Below are positions 1 to 7,924 of a stretch of 64,000 nucleotides of DNA, piece by piece. Below the pieces are notes generated by a model that saw nothing but the letters and a program-made list of their open reading frames with translations, was not told the origin of the DNA and did not search any database. The DNA is taken from contig NZ_JNZO01000040.1 of the NCBI RefSeq assembly GCF_000717595.1, positions 1 through 64,000 of the forward strand. Reading direction: 5' to 3'. The stretch is from Streptomyces flavochromogenes (GTDB taxonomy: Bacteria; Actinomycetota; Actinomycetes; Streptomycetales; Streptomycetaceae). Position 1 is the stretch's first letter. Each line of letters opens with the position of its first letter. The translations under genes and the position numbers were made by a program.

Positions 1-1
1 C

Positions 2-1462
2 CTGCCGTCGGTGACACAGACCGGCGCCGACCCGCGCACGGAGACGTACACCTACGACGCCGCCGGCAACACCGAGACCCGGAAGATCGGCAACGCCGAT
101 CTCCAGAACCTCGCCTGGGACGACGAGGGCCGCCTCAAGTCCGTCACGACGGCCGCCGGCGCCACCGGCTACCTCTACGACACGACCGGACAGCGGCTGA
201 TCCGCCGCGACTCCACCGGCACGACCCTGTACCTGCCCGGCGGCAACGAGCTCCACAAGGACAAGGCCGGCAAGGTCACGGGCACCCGGTACTACGGCGG
301 CGGCACGGCCATGTACAAGGGAGGGAAGCTCACCTTCCTGCTCGCCGACCACCACGGCACCGGCACCACCCAGATCAGCAACGACGCCGGCCAGGCGATC
401 ACCCGCCGCAAGACCACCCTCTTCGGCGGCCCGCGCGGCACCCAGCCCACGAAGTGGATCGGAGACAAGGGCTTCGTCGGAGGCACGAACGAGGCGGACA
501 CCGGACTCGTCCACATAGGGGCCCGCGAATACGACCCGGCCACCGGGCGCTTCGTCAGCGTGGACCCCATCCTGGAGGCCGACAAGCCCCAGACGATGAA
601 CGGATACGGGTACGCCGCCAACAACCCGTTCTCGTTCGCCGACCCCACGGGTGAAGCGCTGGAGGAATGCGTCAACGGGATGTACGTGTGCAAGAACAAG
701 GGCACGGACATCGTCAAGAAGGGGAAGAACTACGACAAGGTCGTGGATCAGAACCGCCGTAACAGCACGGTCTTCAAGCAGAACTACGACAACTACATTC
801 GAAGCTCCGAACTGGGCCGACGCGCCAGGGCGGCGTACAGGAGCGGTGCGGGCGGTGACGCATCGCTTCATCTGAACCCGACGGCTCCCCAGATCGTCGC
901 GATGTTCTTCATGGGCTCGGCACCGGACGCGTACAGCTTCGACGAGTCGGACCAGTTCACGGCCGGCGTGAAGGACCACATCTGGATGGACGTGGTGAGA
1001 AGGTTCCTCACGTCACGGAAGGGCCTGAAGAGCGGCCAGGTGATCAAGGGGCTCGACTACACGACAAGGGCCGGAGCCAAAATGAACGGAGAGGACGAAC
1101 TGAAGGTGATGATGGTGGGTGAACTCGCCGACTTCGTCACTTACCTCTCCGGGTCCAAGGACCCCGCAGCCCGGGAAGGAGCGACCCGAGCGATTCTCGG
1201 CTCGTTCAACCTGCAGGCGACGGTCTCGGACTACCAGCCGCTCACCCGCACGGGAAAGGTCGAGTACGAGCTCACGCAGACGATGTCGGAGGAGTCGTTC
1301 ACCCGCGGAGTATCGGACGAGGGCTACGAGTCCGGGGCCAAGGAGCCCGGCGCAGCGGCAGCCGCGGATGCGATCAGGAAGGTGTTCCCGAACGGAATGC
1401 GAGACGTCCACTTCACTGTTCGCTGGTCGGAGCGCCTGCCGATGCAGCCGTTGGGAGAATGA
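2..1462 (+). CDS. RHS/YD-repeat polymorphic toxin, C-terminal part (5' end outside window)
   Basis: The frame is open to the left window edge, so this is the 3' part of a longer gene. Residue numbers count from the in-frame GTG at 11. YD repeats come first (TYTYDAAGN, GYLYDTTGQRL). The RHS core closes with GAREYDPATGRFVSVDP at about 170-186 and YGYAANNPFSFADPTG at about 199-214. In this family such a core encloses a variable C-terminal toxin. Here the tip is about 270 residues (215-483), rich in charged and aromatic residues. I do not recognise it as a known nuclease, deaminase or ADP-ribosyltransferase. Two bases after the stop lies a 61-residue membrane protein that could be the immunity partner. 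The RHS call is firm; the toxin activity is unknown. Confidence 0.9.
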   Translation: MPSVTQTGADPRTETYTYDAAGNTETRKIGNADLQNLAWDDEGRLKSVTTAAGATGYLYDTTGQRLIRRDSTGTTLYLPGGNELHKDKAGKVTGTRYYGGGTAMYKGGKLTFLLADHHGTGTTQISNDAGQAITRRKTTLFGGPRGTQPTKWIGDKGFVGGTNEADTGLVHIGAREYDPATGRFVSVDPILEADKPQTMNGYGYAANNPFSFADPTGEALEECVNGMYVCKNKGTDIVKKGKNYDKVVDQNRRNSTVFKQNYDNYIRSSELGRRARAAYRSGAGGDASLHLNPTAPQIVAMFFMGSAPDAYSFDESDQFTAGVKDHIWMDVVRRFLTSRKGLKSGQVIKGLDYTTRAGAKMNGEDELKVMMVGELADFVTYLSGSKDPAAREGATRAILGSFNLQATVSDYQPLTRTGKVEYELTQTMSEESFTRGVSDEGYESGAKEPGAAAAADAIRKVFPNGMRDVHFTVRWSERLPMQPLGE

Positions 1463-1463
1463 C

Positions 1464-1649
1464 ATGTACGAGGATTTCGGCGACAGCGACGAGTCCGATG
1501 ACCTTCGCGCGGAGATCGCCCGGAGTCGAAAGGCCGAGCGCGTGGGCTGGGTGGCCATCGCGGCCGTCTTGGCCCTGGTTGTCGTGGTGGTCCTCGCCGT
1601 CATCGCGGGCGTGCTGCTGTTCTCGGTCGCGGCAGTCAGCGTGAACTGA
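1464..1649 (+). CDS. Small single-span membrane protein, candidate RHS immunity protein
   Basis: This 61-residue ORF starts one base after the RHS stop codon. The first 26 residues are acidic then basic (MYEDFGDSDESDD...). They are followed by one long hydrophobic helix (about residues 27-57) of Val, Ala, Leu and Ile, and the protein ends in VSVN. That is the pattern of a membrane-anchored peptide with a short cytoplasmic head. Immunity genes usually sit directly downstream of polymorphic toxin genes, so an immunity role is a positional inference. No homologous family is recognised. The start ATG overlaps the end of the toxin gene's context, which suggests translational coupling; the purine-rich ttgggaga just upstream can serve as the ribosome site. 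Confidence 0.6.
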   Translation: MYEDFGDSDESDDLRAEIARSRKAERVGWVAIAAVLALVVVVVLAVIAGVLLFSVAAVSVN

Positions 1650-1768
1650 ACCGCACCGCGTGCGGAACGCACCGTCCGTCACACCGCCCGGAGCGCGCAG
1701 TGCGCGCGCTCCGGGCGTGTGTGTTGGTGCCGCGAGTCGCCACTCGGCACCGCCAACGAGCACCATTC

Positions 1769-1820
1769 ACAGAACACAGAACACAGAACACAGAACACAG
1801 AACACAGAACACAGAACACA
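1769..1820. repeat. 7-bp tandem repeat (ACAGAAC), about 7.4 copies
   Basis: Seven perfect head-to-tail copies of acagaac run from 1769 to 1817, with a partial eighth copy after them. The tract is A-rich against a very GC-rich background. It lies between the RHS/small membrane gene pair and the frameshifted XRE-type gene, about 27 bp before the latter's ATG. A perfect heptamer changes frame with each copy, so it is not a coding repeat. It is a likely length-variable locus. Confidence 0.9.
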
Positions 1821-1846
1821 CGCCCTCGACCGAAGCCGTGGTGGCC

Positions 1847-2520
1847 ATGGAAACCTTGCCCTACCCCGAACCCGACGTACGGCTCGCGCGCCTGGCCGGC
1901 GCGGTCGGTCTGCCGGCCGTGTGGCCCCCCACGGAGGAGTTCCTCGGTGGCCTCGCGCAGCGGACCGGGCTGCGCGCCCACGACCTCCTGCTCGTCGCGG
2001 ACATCCCCCCGCCCGAGACCGCGTGGTTCATGGACGAGACGGCCGGTGCCTCCAGCTCCCTGGTGGCGCGCTCCCTCGCGCTGCCCTCGTCCGGTCGTCG
2101 GCTGCTGCGCACCCGTGCGCGCTCCCTGACCGCGCCGACGGGCACGCTCACGCTTGGCAGCCCCGTCCGTACGAACAGTACCCACCGGGCTTCGGCTCGC
2201 TCCTCCTGCGGATGCTGGCCCTCCGTAACCTGAACTGGTCGGGGACGGCCAAGGCGATGTGCCTGATGTCCGGTGTCTGCAAAGCGGCTTCGACGATCGG
2301 CGCGGTGGGGCGTGGCGCCAAGCCGCTCGACGGGGAGATGCTGGACGGCTTCGCCGCGACCCTCGGAGTGCCGGTCGCCGTCCTGGCCGAGCTGACCGGC
2401 GTCCGCCCGTCGGCGGACGGCCGGGAACACCCGCCCGAGGTGCTCGACACGGCCGCGCTGATCTGGGAGATCCGGCACCTGACGTGGGACCAGGAAGGCG
2501 AGCTCACCGTGTACGCGTAG
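1847..2520 (+). pseudogene. XRE-type helix-turn-helix protein, frameshifted
   Basis: The N-terminal half reads from ATG 1847 (METLPYPEPDVRLARLAGAV) in one frame to about 2150. The C-terminal half continues in another frame from about 2150 to the stop at 2520 (PYEQYPPGFGSLLLRMLALR, then a helix-rich segment ending EIRHLTWDQEGELTVYA). Joined, they give a roughly 220-residue protein whose second half has the spacing of an XRE/Cro-like helix-turn-helix (GVCKAASTIGAVGRG, then LDGFAATLGVPVAVLAELTG). The switch needs loss of a single base near 2130-2155. From memory, actinobacterial relatives are continuous through this point. It is either a recent pseudogene or a sequencing error; nothing suggests programmed frameshifting. 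Confidence 0.6.
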
Positions 2521-2541
2521 GAGTTGGGCAAGGACTGATGG

Positions 2542-2580
2542 CAGGAGGGCGGGGAAGCCTCCACGCTTCCCGCCCTCCTG
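2542..2580 (+). terminator. Rho-independent-like hairpin after the XRE-type gene
   Basis: Arms of 16-17 nt (2542-2558 and 2565-2580), with one bulged G, enclose a 6-nt loop just after the stop at 2520. As is common in Streptomyces there is no U tract. Confidence 0.6.
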
Positions 2581-2764
2581 CACGCGCGGCACAGGACCCT
2601 CGCCCGGAGCCTCTCTCGCCGCCCGCTCGCCGTGGATGAGAGCACCAGCACGTTCGTCCCGTACCCTGTGGCCGACGACAGGACGTGAGACCTCCAGGGG
2701 ACCCGCGTCCGTGCCCGCGGCGGCCACACGCCGCGAGACGCACCGCCCGCCGCTCCACCGTTCT

Positions 2765-3535
2765 TCAGACGGGCGGCGTCAGATCGCTCTCGCTGACCGT
2801 GAACGTCAGCGGCGGGTAGACGAAGTCCGTTTCGGTGTTCTCGCGGCGCCTCAGCCGGTAGAACTCGCGCGCCTGCTCCTCGTCGGCCGACGTGAGGCGC
2901 TCACCCTGCGGCAGGTATGCCTGTCCGCCGCGAAACCGGAGCAGGGTCTTGGACGTTCGAAAGGTCACTCCGAGCCATGGGTTGTCCACCGCCGGGACGG
3001 GCTTGTCCAGAACGATCTTGTGCTTGAGTCGCCGGTTCGCGGCCACAGAGAACGCGATGACACTGTGGTGGGCGAGGGGGACCTCGAACCTCTCACCGGC
3101 GGACACCTTCGATTCGAAGATCAGCTTTCTCGGCGGGCCCGCTTCGGGATTCCGGTAGCAGGAGAAGACGGCGACGAACGACTCGTCGGCCAGATCGAGC
3201 GCCTGATCGGAGTGGCTGCCCATGGTGGTGTAGGCGTTCGTGTAGGTCTCGATCAGAGCGTTGTTGAAGCCGACCGGGAGCGCCGCACGTTCTCGGATCT
3301 GCTCGGCCAGCCGTTCGTGCACCGCCCGGAAGCGCTGCGTCGGGCTGTCGTATCGAGTCGTCGTCCGTACGAGCGGCACGCCATCCGTATCGTCGACCCT
3401 GGTGAGCGTGGTGCCTCGGCGGCCTTTTCCCACGTCTTCGAAGAGGGCCGACGCGGACAGCTCCGCGAAGAGGTTCTCTTCGCCCGGTACGACGAACGAG
3501 AGGATCTCGTCCGAAATCCTAGATGCGGGGCGCAC
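2765..3535 (-). CDS. Fe(II)/2-oxoglutarate-dependent oxygenase, unknown substrate
   Basis: 256 residues. The facial-triad pattern of the cupin-fold 2-oxoglutarate oxygenases is visible: H108-S-D110 (MGSHSDQALDL), a distal His at about 172 (RLKHKI) and an Arg about 20 residues later (TFRTSK) that could bind 2-oxoglutarate. The spacing fits AlkB-like enzymes. The first 17 coding bases overlap the end of the upstream gene, so the two are an operon and probably coupled. Both share the arrangement N-x(6)-Y-x-N then H-x-D, so they may be paralogues. Substrate (nucleic acid, protein or small molecule) cannot be read from the sequence. Confidence 0.7.
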   Translation of the reverse strand: MRPASRISDEILSFVVPGEENLFAELSASALFEDVGKGRRGTTLTRVDDTDGVPLVRTTTRYDSPTQRFRAVHERLAEQIRERAALPVGFNNALIETYTNAYTTMGSHSDQALDLADESFVAVFSCYRNPEAGPPRKLIFESKVSAGERFEVPLAHHSVIAFSVAANRRLKHKIVLDKPVPAVDNPWLGVTFRTSKTLLRFRGGQAYLPQGERLTSADEEQAREFYRLRRRENTETDFVYPPLTFTVSESDLTPPV

Positions 3536-4757
3536 GGTAGTCTCCCGTGTTCATGCTGAAGAGGAACCTGTCGCCGTAGTCGACGAACGACGAGGTCCTG
3601 TTCTCCTCGGCGTACAGCCTGCGCAGGGCGTCCATCCCGTCCGCTGTGGGTGGCTCCAGCTTCACCAGGTCTCCGGCCCTTTCGAGGAACGTGTGGCCGT
3701 TCCTGTGAACGGCTTCGGTGTTCGAACAGCGCACCACGTATCCCAGGCGCGTCGGGAGCGAATCGGCGTCCAACGCCGAGGGCCGGATCTCGTGCGTGTA
3801 CAGGCGGTTGGTGGACAGCGGCATGAAGAACACGGAGCCGGGATACAGGGTCACGGTGAACTGCGCGGGGAGCGCGCGTGCCGCCCCGTCGCGTTCCTCG
3901 TGCTGCTCCTTGAGGCGGAAGTGGAGTCTGGTCAGCCCGCTGGTGCCCTTCACGCCGTGGTCGAAGGGGTCCTCGGCCAGAGGCCGGAGTGTGTCGAGCC
4001 GGTCATAGAACGTGCAGAAGGCCATGATGCCGTTGGCGGGCATGTCCTTGGTCTTGTCGGCATGGGCCGAGATCCTGGCCTTGGACTGCTTGCGCTCCGC
4101 CGTGGCAAGGGAGTTGCGGTAGATCTGGGCGAGAACGTGATTGAGCGGTGCCTGGTTCCGGAAGACGGTGGCGGCCTCGCGGTTCAGGGCGTCGACGATG
4201 TCCGTGTCGGTCGCGCGAAAGCTCTCGGTCGGACCCGAGAGATTCGTGGAGCACCGCAGCAGGCGGAACCGCAGGTCGTCGCCGTCTCGTGTCACCGGCG
4301 TCAGATAGATTCCGCTGCGATGGGCGGTTCCGGGCTTGGTGGACTCCGTCAGGGACTGGAAGGCGTGCTCCGCGACGATCCGCCCGAAGTGATCGGCGTC
4401 GAGGTCGAAGAAGCGGCGGTAGTACACGCCGGCGCCGTGGACGCGGACGGGTACTCGTCCTTGGCCGACGAGGGGCCAAGGAGCGGGCACGTCCCCGAGG
4501 TTGCCCTGCGAGGGCTCCCTGACGACGAACACCCGCTCCGCCGAGCGCAGTCGGTCGGCGCTGATACCGGACGCGTCGCCGTACACGTAGACCGTCTTCC
4601 GCGTGAGGTCGAGTGCGCCGGAGGCAAGGTCCTCAGGTGTGATCGTGGACCCGAAGAAGTCCCGGACCATGTCGTGGTCCCGCGCCGTCGAAGGCGCCAC
4701 CAGGACGTTGCTCGCATCCTCGATCCGGGCTTCCGACAGCTCAGTTGCGTACGCCAT
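3519..4757 (-). CDS. Fe(II)/2-oxoglutarate-dependent oxygenase, larger paralogue
   Basis: 412 residues from the ATG at 4757 (MAYATELSEARIED); an upstream extension to 4820 adds a proline-rich leader with no ribosome site. The C-terminal half has H232-A-D234 (ISAHADKTKD), a distal His at 322 (LYTHEI) and Arg residues at 337-343 (RLGYVVRC), the triad plus 2-oxoglutarate Arg of the oxygenase superfamily. A preceding LNHVLAQIYRN matches the region before the triad in the downstream gene. The N-terminal 200 residues have no recognised domain. It is the first gene of a two-gene operon and overlaps the second by 17 nt. Fold is fairly secure, function open. Confidence 0.7.
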   Translation of the reverse strand: MAYATELSEARIEDASNVLVAPSTARDHDMVRDFFGSTITPEDLASGALDLTRKTVYVYGDASGISADRLRSAERVFVVREPSQGNLGDVPAPWPLVGQGRVPVRVHGAGVYYRRFFDLDADHFGRIVAEHAFQSLTESTKPGTAHRSGIYLTPVTRDGDDLRFRLLRCSTNLSGPTESFRATDTDIVDALNREAATVFRNQAPLNHVLAQIYRNSLATAERKQSKARISAHADKTKDMPANGIMAFCTFYDRLDTLRPLAEDPFDHGVKGTSGLTRLHFRLKEQHEERDGAARALPAQFTVTLYPGSVFFMPLSTNRLYTHEIRPSALDADSLPTRLGYVVRCSNTEAVHRNGHTFLERAGDLVKLEPPTADGMDALRRLYAEENRTSSFVDYGDRFLFSMNTGDYRAPRI

Positions 4758-4818
4758 ACCGTGACCGCCATTCGACTCTGGGAAACGAACCCGTAGCGTC
4801 CACAGAAGTGGACATGGC

Positions 4819-4876
4819 AACGGCCCGCACTCTCTTCTCCGCGTGGTGAAGCGTAGAGGAGAGGAGGCGGGCCGTT
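4819..4876 (-). terminator. Long hairpin terminator after snapalysin
   Basis: Outer arms aacggcccgc and gcgggccgtt enclose further pairing (ctctcttctcc against a purine-rich strand). It lies just past the snapalysin stop at 4892. Confidence 0.7.
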
Positions 4877-4891
4877 CACGGGCCTACCGGC

Positions 4892-5488
4892 TTACGGGGC
4901 GTCCACCAGGGTTCGGCCGTCAGTGGCGATGAGCGATGCGGCACCGCCGGCGTAGGCGGACTCGACCCGGGCCTGTTCGGTCGCGTTGGGGGTCGCGTTC
5001 ACGCACGCCGTACCGGCGCTCGATCCCGACATCAGCTGCGAGCACGGGCCGGGCTTCGTGTCCGGAAGGCCCAGGCTGTGGCCGAGTTCATGGGCGGCGA
5101 TACGGGTCTTGTCGTACCCCTGGGCCACGGCCTGACTCCCGAGTTCGACCCGGACCTGCCTGCCGGGACGGACGGGCCCGAGCGTGGCCTGAGGCCAGCC
5201 GGTGGTCGCCACGATCACGATCTCCGCCCGGGTGCCCGGGGCGGCCTCGACCAGCTTCACGTTGTCGACGTTCGCGTTCCACGAGGCGACGCCGGCGGCG
5301 ATGGCCGCCTCCCAGCCTCCGGCCCGGCTGTCGTCGTATCGAAGTGTCACCACCGCCGCCGACGCGCTTGCCGCGGCCGGCCGTTCCTCCGTCGGGATGG
5401 GTGCGGCGTTCGCCGTGGTGGCCGACGCCGTGGCGAGGACGACGGCGACGCCGACGGTGGCCGTCTTCAGCCATGTGTAGAGCGACAT
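4892..5488 (-). CDS. snpA: Snapalysin, secreted small neutral zinc metalloprotease
   Basis: 198 residues. A Sec signal peptide (basic start, hydrophobic core to about residue 22) ends in TTANAA, giving cleavage near residue 29, followed by a short propeptide. The zinc site HELGHSLGLPD is at 133-143: two His and the final Asp bind zinc and Glu134 is catalytic, as in snapalysins (family M7). The Met-turn SQLMSG follows at 150-155, and C149/C162 are placed for the conserved disulfide. Length matches the family. In some streptomycetes snpA is divergent from a LysR activator (snpR); here no such gene is adjacent, so control differs or acts from elsewhere. Confidence 0.95.
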   Translation of the reverse strand: MSLYTWLKTATVGVAVVLATASATTANAAPIPTEERPAAASASAAVVTLRYDDSRAGGWEAAIAAGVASWNANVDNVKLVEAAPGTRAEIVIVATTGWPQATLGPVRPGRQVRVELGSQAVAQGYDKTRIAAHELGHSLGLPDTKPGPCSQLMSGSSAGTACVNATPNATEQARVESAYAGGAASLIATDGRTLVDAP

Positions 5489-5718
5489 GCTGCTCCTTGA
5501 CTCGTGGGGGACCGGGACCCGGCGGAACCGGGAGTGCGGGAGGAGCGGCGCTGGTACCGGTCGACCTGGGGCGGTCGGATCGCCGAGCCTCCGAGGCGTT
5601 CCGACGGTATGCGCCCGTACCCCGCTACGTCATGCACATGGCAAGCCAAATTCCTTCAACTGTCTTTTCGGAGAGATCGGTTGAGTCTCGTGGCGAATGT
5701 GCATTGCCACACGCAGAC

Positions 5719-5757
5719 GACCGAGGGCCCGAACTCGTCGAGTTCGGGCCCTCGGTC
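5719..5757 (-). terminator. Perfect 19-bp-arm palindrome terminator
   Basis: Two perfectly complementary 19-nt arms with a 1-nt centre (effective loop a few nt) start 11 nt beyond the stop of the PRC-barrel gene at 5768. It is a strong terminator, probably active in both directions. Confidence 0.8.
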
Positions 5758-5767
5758 GCGCGGGGGT

Positions 5768-6136
5768 TCAGACCAGGCGGTTGCCGAAGGGGCCGCCCGG
5801 CAAGTAGTACGCGCCCAGCTCGTGACGGTACGCGGGGTCGTCCAGGTGGGTGTCGCGGTGGAACTCGGGAGCGTCCTTGATCTGCTCCTTGGACCCGTCG
5901 ACGAAGATCGTCCGCTCGTCCACGTCGATGCGGACGACGGTGCCGGCCGGCAGCAGGACCTCCTTACCGAAGATCCAGGGACCGGTGTCCACGACCAGAT
6001 AGGCGTCATCGACCTCGTCGGAGTGCTTGTCCACCTTCCCGATACTGCCGTTGGTCGCCTCGACCTTGTAGCCGGTCAGATCGGTCCCGGCCAGGTGGCC
6101 CGTGGTCGACTTGTAGCTCCAGATGTGCTTGGTCAC
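5768..6136 (-). CDS. PRC-barrel domain protein
   Basis: 122 residues from GTG 6136; a strong GGAGGAG lies 10 nt upstream and fixes this start over the longer frame. Residues 15-85 form the PRC-barrel pattern of short beta strands with G-x-K-V-x-x and ..DDAYLVVDTG..., followed by KEVLLPAGTVVRIDVDERTIFVDG. The C-terminal tail (DDPAYRHELGAYYLPGG) is typical of streptomycete stand-alone PRC proteins. These are small cytosolic proteins often found in stress-induced gene sets. The surrounding YihY, DUF6131-like, STAS and hemerythrin genes fit that. The molecular role is unknown. Confidence 0.8.
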   Translation of the reverse strand: MTKHIWSYKSTTGHLAGTDLTGYKVEATNGSIGKVDKHSDEVDDAYLVVDTGPWIFGKEVLLPAGTVVRIDVDERTIFVDGSKEQIKDAPEFHRDTHLDDPAYRHELGAYYLPGGPFGNRLV

Positions 6137-6290
6137 GCGAAAACAACTCCTCCGGTAGGCAGAAGACGGCGTGCGGTTCTCCGCCGTCCTCCCTTTCCGT
6201 GCTTCGTGCTCCGTGCGCGGCGGGTGGTGTGCCCGCCTGTGCTCCGCCTGCCCCGGCCCCGGCAACCCATGCCTCGATCGCCCACCGGGG

Positions 6291-7115
6291 TCACTTCCGC
6301 CGTTTCGGCGTGCGCGTCAGCCGGGGCAGCTCGTCGTGGAACAGGCGGCCGACGAGCGCACCGCCGAACACGACCACGCCCACCGCGACGAGCCAGGTCT
6401 CGATGACCAGAAACGCTCCGAACGGCCCGTAGCTGACGGCGCTCGACGCGATCAACGGAGAGAAGACGAGCCGGGAGAACACCCTGAGCCCCAGCAGCCC
6501 GAGCACGGTGGCCACCGCACCGGGCAGCAGGGCCGTCCACGCGATCCGGCCCCCGAGCAACAGCCGCTGCGACCACCAGAAGAACAGGATGCCGGTCAAT
6601 GTCGTGACGACGCCCGCGGCCGGCCCCTGGCGCCAGAAGGCGGCGACGGCGAACAGATAGAGGACCCCCAGGAGGACGGCCAGCCACAGCACATGCCGCC
6701 ATCTGGCCCGCCAGCGGGCCGGGGGCAGGTCCCAGACCTTCTCGTAGCCGCTCTGCGCCACGGTCCCGAACGAGAGCCCGAACACGGCGAGCAGGGCGAG
6801 GCCGAACGCCGTCGCGGTCCGCCGCACCTGGCCCGGCAGCGCGAACAGCTGCTCGATCTCCATCCTGGCGGGTGCCGAGACCCCCAGTGCGTCGCCGAGC
6901 CACTGCGCGAACCCCTTGCCGCTGCCGGCCCCGGCCGCGGACACGACGATCAGCAGCGGTATCAGGGTGAGGAATCCGAGCGCCGCGAACCCCAGCGAAC
7001 GCTGCCACAGATCGAGTTCGCTGACCGGCCCCCACCGGTGTCCGGCGCGCAGTCGGCGGATGACGCTTCGTATCCGCTCCCACGGAGAGCGACGCCCAGC
7101 GGAACGGGCGCCCAT
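6291..7115 (-). CDS. YihY/BrkB family integral membrane protein
   Basis: About 274 residues from ATG 7115. Six hydrophobic spans are visible, starting with SLGFAALGFLTLIPLLIVVSA at about residues 38-58, and ending in FLVIETWLVAVGVVVFGGAL. The order of spans and the motifs YGPFGAF and L(T)xIPLL are those of the YihY/virulence factor BrkB family, whose transport or envelope role is not settled. The C terminus is basic and cytoplasmic. Start choice is uncertain because no strong Shine-Dalgarno is present; an in-frame extension to 7244 exists. It is co-oriented with the PRC-barrel gene, 154 bp upstream of it. Confidence 0.85.
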   Translation of the reverse strand: MGARSAGRRSPWERIRSVIRRLRAGHRWGPVSELDLWQRSLGFAALGFLTLIPLLIVVSAAGAGSGKGFAQWLGDALGVSAPARMEIEQLFALPGQVRRTATAFGLALLAVFGLSFGTVAQSGYEKVWDLPPARWRARWRHVLWLAVLLGVLYLFAVAAFWRQGPAAGVVTTLTGILFFWWSQRLLLGGRIAWTALLPGAVATVLGLLGLRVFSRLVFSPLIASSAVSYGPFGAFLVIETWLVAVGVVVFGGALVGRLFHDELPRLTRTPKRRK

Positions 7116-7592
7116 CAGCTGTCCGCCGCCCGAGCCGCGCCCGGCGTCATCGGCCCACCTTCGGCGCTCGGAAAGTCGAGCATGGCGCGCTCCAGGGATT
7201 CGCTGCTCTCTCCACGGTAGGACGAGGAAGAGCTCGATCACCACCGCGCGGCCGGTGGGCAGGGTCCACGGCGAACTCGCCCCAGGTCTGGCCGGCCGGT
7301 TCCTTGACGGCGCGGTCGAGCCGGTTGAGGAGTGATCAGCGCGATGCGCCGCGGCACAAGGACGCCGGGGCGGCCGTCGACGGCCGCCCCGGCGTCCTCG
7401 CCCGGAGCGAAGACGGCACCCCGCTCTCTCCTCACCTTGGGCGGACCGACGGCCGCGTCACCGGGTCCGCCGCTGTGATCGACCCGGCCGAACTCGCGCT
7501 CAGGGACTTGCCGGACCCGGTGTGAGTCCGTACCCGCGGGTCACCTCGGCCGGGGATCCGGGCCGGTTCGTGAGTGCCGAGGAGGAACGTCG
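7116..7592. other. Intergenic stretch without a convincing gene
   Basis: Between the YihY gene and the DUF6131-like gene I see only short frames without ribosome sites. It contains the 40-bp palindrome at 7359-7398. The minus strand has a short protein-like run (LLNRLDRAVKEPAGQTWGEF) broken by stops, which might be a gene remnant; I cannot assign it. Confidence 0.5.
7359..7398. terminator. 40-bp perfect palindrome
   Basis: A perfect inverted repeat centred between 7378 and 7379 (agg...gtcgac...cct), almost pure G+C. It probably acts as a terminator downstream of the minus-strand gene at 7593. Confidence 0.6.
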
Positions 7593-7748
7593 TCAGTAGT
7601 AGTGGCGTCGGCCTCCCACCGCATGTCCTACGGCTCCGAGGATCCACAGGATGGCGCCGATGACGACCAGCACGATCCCGATGGTCCACAGGATCGAGAT
7701 GCCGGCGATGAGTCCGATGACGAGCAGAATGACTCCGAGGAGGATCAT
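7593..7748 (-). CDS. 51-residue hydrophobic protein, DUF6131-like
   Basis: Starts at ATG 7748. Two hydrophobic helices (about 2-16 and 20-40, ILWTIGIVLVVIGAILWILG) are followed by GHAVGGRRHYY. Length and the GGRRHYY ending match what I remember of the DUF6131 family of tiny streptomycete membrane proteins, which has no assigned function. A much longer frame through here (to 9227) is an artefact of GC-rich DNA: this peptide has its own ATG, its own topology and sits after a promoter-like region. It belongs to the stress-associated cluster. Confidence 0.75.
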   Translation of the reverse strand: MILLGVILLVIGLIAGISILWTIGIVLVVIGAILWILGAVGHAVGGRRHYY

Positions 7749-7858
7749 GGTGTGCCTCGCTCTCTGAGGTGAGCCGCGTGCGTAACGGGCCGCGGCCGGC
7801 CCGGTGGGCCCTTCGCCGTGAGGTGCTCGTTCTCCTGCGACACCGTTCGCTGTATTGC

Positions 7859-7885
7859 GGTTAGCCGTTTTCGTGTCCCGTAAAC
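7859..7885 (-). promoter_or_regulatory. Weak SigB-like promoter candidate for the DUF6131-like gene
   Basis: On the minus strand GTTT is followed after 15 nt by GGCTAA, about 110 nt upstream of ATG 7748. The streptomycete SigB-type consensus is GNNT-N14-16-GGGTAY, so the -10 is imperfect. Confidence 0.3.
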
Positions 7886-7924
7886 ATGGCAGGAGTCCGG
7901 TCACCACGACCCGGCGCTCGTGCC

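Noticed and set aside
1847..2520. Programmed frameshift in the XRE-type gene
   Set aside because: No slippery heptamer or downstream structure at the join; mutation or sequencing error is simpler.
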